Shown here piece after piece: positions 61,893 to 64,000 of a stretch of DNA of 64,000 bases (within the stretch, counting starts at the first letter, position 1; the number at the start of each line of letters is the position of its first letter). Made by a program: the position numbers and the translations under genes. Under the pieces are notes generated by a model, which was not told the origin of the DNA, did not search any database, and saw only the letters and a list, made by a program, of their open reading frames with translations. The stretch comes from Planctomycetaceae bacterium (GTDB lineage Bacteria; Planctomycetota; Planctomycetia; Planctomycetales; Planctomycetaceae), in the NCBI GenBank assembly GCA_021732785.1, contig JAKFUG010000035.1, positions 1 to 64,000 of the forward strand, read 5' to 3'.

Positions 61893-62036
61893 CTGAGCGG
61901 CACAGCGCTCGCCGCCGGTTTCTCACAACCGATTCACCGGCGGCGAGGACAAGTGTGCCACTGGCTCTGCCAGTGTCTTCATAACGACCAATCATTCATC
62001 GTCACGACGAAAGCACTGGCAGAGCCAGTGGCACAC
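61893..62036. repeat. Compound palindromes, one perfect (TGTGCCACTGGCTCTGCCAGTG)
   Basis: Perfect 22-base arms: TGTGCCACTGGCTCTGCCAG plus TG (61954-61975) and its inverse complement (62014-62035), with a 38-base loop. Just before it (61893-61957) is a looser palindrome of the GGCGCTCGCCGCCGGT sort that runs into the left arm. The two repeats thus form a compound cluster between the SnoaL-like gene and the next gene. Confidence 0.85.
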
Positions 62037-62047
62037 CGGAGAACATC

Positions 62048-62431
62048 GTGTTATCCCTGTCACCCCCGATGGCGAATGTCGCTCCGGTTGCCGTGATTGT
62101 CACGCGCGACCTGTTCTTCGGCGGACAGGTAACGGGAACCGCCGCCAAACACGGCTGGCCCATCGCGATGGCGATGTCTCTGGATGCGCTGCGCGACCAT
62201 CTAGCCGCAGGGAAGATTCGCGGCGTCATTCTGGACCTGGCCAGCGACCTCTCGCCGGCCGATGTGATTGCCGCGTTGCCGACAGACGCTCCGCTGAAGA
62301 CGCTGGCCTTCGGCCCGCATGTCCACACGGCGAACCTGCAGGCTGCCCGCGATGCGGGCTTTCAGGACGTGATGCCGCGGAGCCGGTTTTCCGCGGAATT
62401 GGTTTCGCTGCTGGAGTGGGTGACTCGCTGA
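62048..62431 (+). CDS. Receiver-like small protein, function unknown
   Basis: 127 residues from GTG 62048. The layout is similar to a CheY-like alpha-beta fold: VAVIVTRDLFFGGQVTGTAA, GKIRGVILDLASDLSPADVI, LKTLAFGPHVHTANLQAARD and AGFQDVMPRSRFSAELVSLL. The usual acidic pair is absent at the first strand, so phosphorylation is unlikely. It may be a degenerate response regulator or an unrelated Rossmann-like protein. Confidence 0.6.
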   Translation: MLSLSPPMANVAPVAVIVTRDLFFGGQVTGTAAKHGWPIAMAMSLDALRDHLAAGKIRGVILDLASDLSPADVIAALPTDAPLKTLAFGPHVHTANLQAARDAGFQDVMPRSRFSAELVSLLEWVTR

Positions 62432-62516
62432 AAAGCCCCCCGCCTCCCACGGTCATTCGCTTAAAACGGGAAGAGACCCCGACGACGAACGACTGGTCTG
62501 GTGGTGAAATGGAAAT

Positions 62517-63377
62517 CTATTCGGCGGCGACTGTGTTGCGCAGAATGCCGAGGCCTTCGATTTCGACTTCCACGACGTCGCCGTCTTTCATGAAGACCGG
62601 CGGCTTGCGGGCGGCTCCCACTCCAGGGGGCGTGCCGGTGAAAATCAGATCGCCGGGCTGCAGCTTGACGATCTTCGACAGGTGTGCGATGAGGTGATCG
62701 ATCCCGAAGATCAATTCCTTCGTGGTCGAATCCTGCATGGTCGCGCCGTTCAACCGAAGCTGCACGCGGATGCTATGCGGGTCGCCGATTTCATCCGCGG
62801 TCGTCATCCACGGGCCGGTCGGGGCGAAAGTATCGGGCGTCTTGCCGAGCAGCCATTGCCCGCCCGGGCGGCCTTTCTGCCAGTCGCGCGCGGAGACGTC
62901 ATTCCCCGGCATGTATCCGGCGACGTGCTGGAACGCTTTCTCCACCGGAATGTGCTTTCCTGCCTTGCCGATGACCACCACGAGTTCCGCTTCGTAATCG
63001 ACTTCGACCGACACCTTCGGCAGCACGATGGTCGCTTCGGGGCCAATGATCGCCGACGCGAACTTGCTGAAGACGACCGGTTCGGACGGAATCGGCGAGC
63101 CGGTTTCAATGGCGTGGTCGCGGTAGTTCAGGCCGATGCAGAACAGCTTGCCGGGATCACAGATCGGCGCGGACAACGCTCCGGTGACGAACGGACCTTT
63201 GTTCATGCCCGTGGCCAGTGCGGCGGCGGCGGCGGCCAGACCGTCGGGTTCGGCGAGCGTTTGTTTCAGCGTCGCGGGGAGTTTCGTGTCCACTGCACAC
63301 AGGTCGACAAAGCGGCCGTCGAGCGTGCCACCGACAAATTTCAGCCCGTCATTGGTTGCCAGCATTCCGAGTCGCAC
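62517..63377 (-). CDS. Fumarylacetoacetate hydrolase family protein
   Basis: 286 residues. FAH fold marks: FCIGLNYRDHAIETGSPIPS, EPVVFSKFASAIIGPEATIV, SVEVDYEAELVVVIGKAGKH with the acidic metal ligands, YMPGNDVSARDWQKG and GDLIFTGTPPGVGAARKPPV. It belongs to the group annotated as 2-hydroxyhepta-2,4-diene-1,7-dioate isomerase, 5-oxopent-3-ene decarboxylase or acylpyruvate hydrolase; the exact substrate cannot be told from sequence alone. Start ATG 63377; no operon partner. Confidence 0.9.
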   Translation of the reverse strand: MRLGMLATNDGLKFVGGTLDGRFVDLCAVDTKLPATLKQTLAEPDGLAAAAAALATGMNKGPFVTGALSAPICDPGKLFCIGLNYRDHAIETGSPIPSEPVVFSKFASAIIGPEATIVLPKVSVEVDYEAELVVVIGKAGKHIPVEKAFQHVAGYMPGNDVSARDWQKGRPGGQWLLGKTPDTFAPTGPWMTTADEIGDPHSIRVQLRLNGATMQDSTTKELIFGIDHLIAHLSKIVKLQPGDLIFTGTPPGVGAARKPPVFMKDGDVVEVEIEGLGILRNTVAAE

Positions 63378-63575
63378 AGGGATCCCTTTCCGATGGAAGT
63401 CGCGCCGAGGAAGCCGCCCTCGGACCGCCGGGACAGTATATTCCCCGACGTGCGGCTCGTCGCGTGAGTGGACCTGAGATGCCAGGGCCGTTCATAAGGC
63501 CCACTTGACGAGGTTGGTAGGATGGGGGTGAGTTTTCGATGGAGCGAGTGCGGTTATTGAGAAGGAGCGTTGAGC

Positions 63576-64000
63576 ATGATTTCCCCCGCGGGGGATTTGC
63601 GGAGCACATGACGCAAGTCCCTGATCCACGCGGGCGCGGTGTTCGTAGAATGGGCGAAAACGCCATCCGTGATCCGCCATCTTGACGGCGGTCGTTTGTG
63701 CTGTGCTTTGCGGCGCGAACGGTTACAAACCCATCTGTCAGTGGCTGCCCCCTGTCCAGACAACAGCCGCAGCCCGTTGACTTCTGGCATTTCTGGGGAT
63801 TCACCCGGCGGCCGATTCGGTACGGAGCGCTGCGGAATCTGCTGATGGTGCTCGATCCGCAGTCGTTCGAGGACGCGTTGCGGGCTTGGCTGCCATCGAC
63901 TTCCCCACCCGATGTCACACCCGAATCGTGGTCCGCGGTCGCCATCGATGGCAAGTCGCTCTGCGGCACCGGCGGGATCGACCAGCGGGCACGAATGCTC
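63576..64000 (+). pseudogene. Frameshifted ISAs1-family transposase remnant (runs off window)
   Basis: Three frames must be joined to read the protein: an N-terminal piece VPDPRGRGVRR (from about 63608), then ILTAVVCAVLCGANGYKPIC with QWL (63679-63735), then after a shift DFWHFWGFTRRP, RYGALRNLLMVLDPQSFEDA, LRAWL and VAIDGKSLCGTGGIDQRARM up to 64000. These are the H-repeat-associated start and the first catalytic Asp region (AIDGK) of ISAs1 transposases. An ATG at 63576 with AAGGAG upstream may be the original start. At least two frameshifts make it inactive. Confidence 0.8.

Overview
The window looks like a piece of a G+C-rich planctomycete chromosome (phylum Planctomycetota). The evidence is the gene content: two DUF1501 proteins, a DUF1549/DUF1553 protein with cytochrome-c-like CxxCH motifs, a DUF1080 (3-keto-disaccharide hydrolase) protein, very large secreted PQQ-propeller and pre-peptidase-domain proteins, an MfnE-like amino-acid kinase of the methanofuran/H4MPT type, and several families of short palindromic repeats between genes and inside one gene. 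No rRNA or CRISPR array was found.

Layout. 1-8660: the 5' part of an IS1182-type transposase lies against a 5'-truncated cyclase-repeat/BNR gene, followed by a PPOX flavoprotein, a large secreted glycosidase-like protein, a DUF1501 protein and a neutral-ceramidase-like protein. 8886-16100: a decayed integrative element. It has a winged-helix regulator, a MerR/excisionase-like protein, a primase-polymerase/SF3 helicase gene broken by an in-frame TGA and a frameshift, a dense cluster of nine 8-bp repeats directly behind the primase (candidate origin), a MarR-like protein, a minus-strand operon (zinc ribbon, HARE-HTH, small protein), and a right end with a small conserved protein, DUF2924 and a serine recombinase cut to its catalytic domain. 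It ends close to an intact tRNA-Arg(TCT). 16452-31577: conserved chromosomal genes, namely DUF1080, MoxR ATPase, a PQQ-propeller giant, biosynthetic arginine decarboxylase, an HlyD-ABC-permease export cluster and secreted proteins. 31586-32640: a small, visibly A+T-richer insert holding a tRNA-Arg-like fragment and an Mrr-like endonuclease gene. 32651-48940: a DUF885 protein, a five-repeat lipoprotein next to a histidine kinase/response regulator pair, a minus-strand DUF1549/1553-DUF1501-pre-peptidase-domain cluster, and a membrane pyrophosphatase. 48971-54211: a CzcA/CusA-type metal efflux pump with its adaptor and a His-rich protein. 54379-63377: 4-alpha-glucanotransferase; hisI, hisG and an MfnE-like kinase in one direction; an RsbW-like kinase and a STAS antagonist; coaD; a POT peptide transporter; small proteins; and an FAH-family enzyme. 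63576-64000: a frameshifted ISAs1-type transposase remnant.

How the parts fit. Most of the window is vertical planctomycete housekeeping and secretome. The accessory parts are the element at 8.9-16.1 kb, the endonuclease islet at 31.6-32.6 kb and the IS remnants at both window edges. The most unusual observations are the iteron-like array behind the broken primase, the endonuclease beside a tRNA remnant, the 115-residue five-fold repeat lipoprotein, palindromic repeats translated in frame inside a secreted enzyme, and a secreted protein whose start codon lies in an A+T-rich intergenic repeat. All assignments rest on reading motifs by eye; no database search was run.
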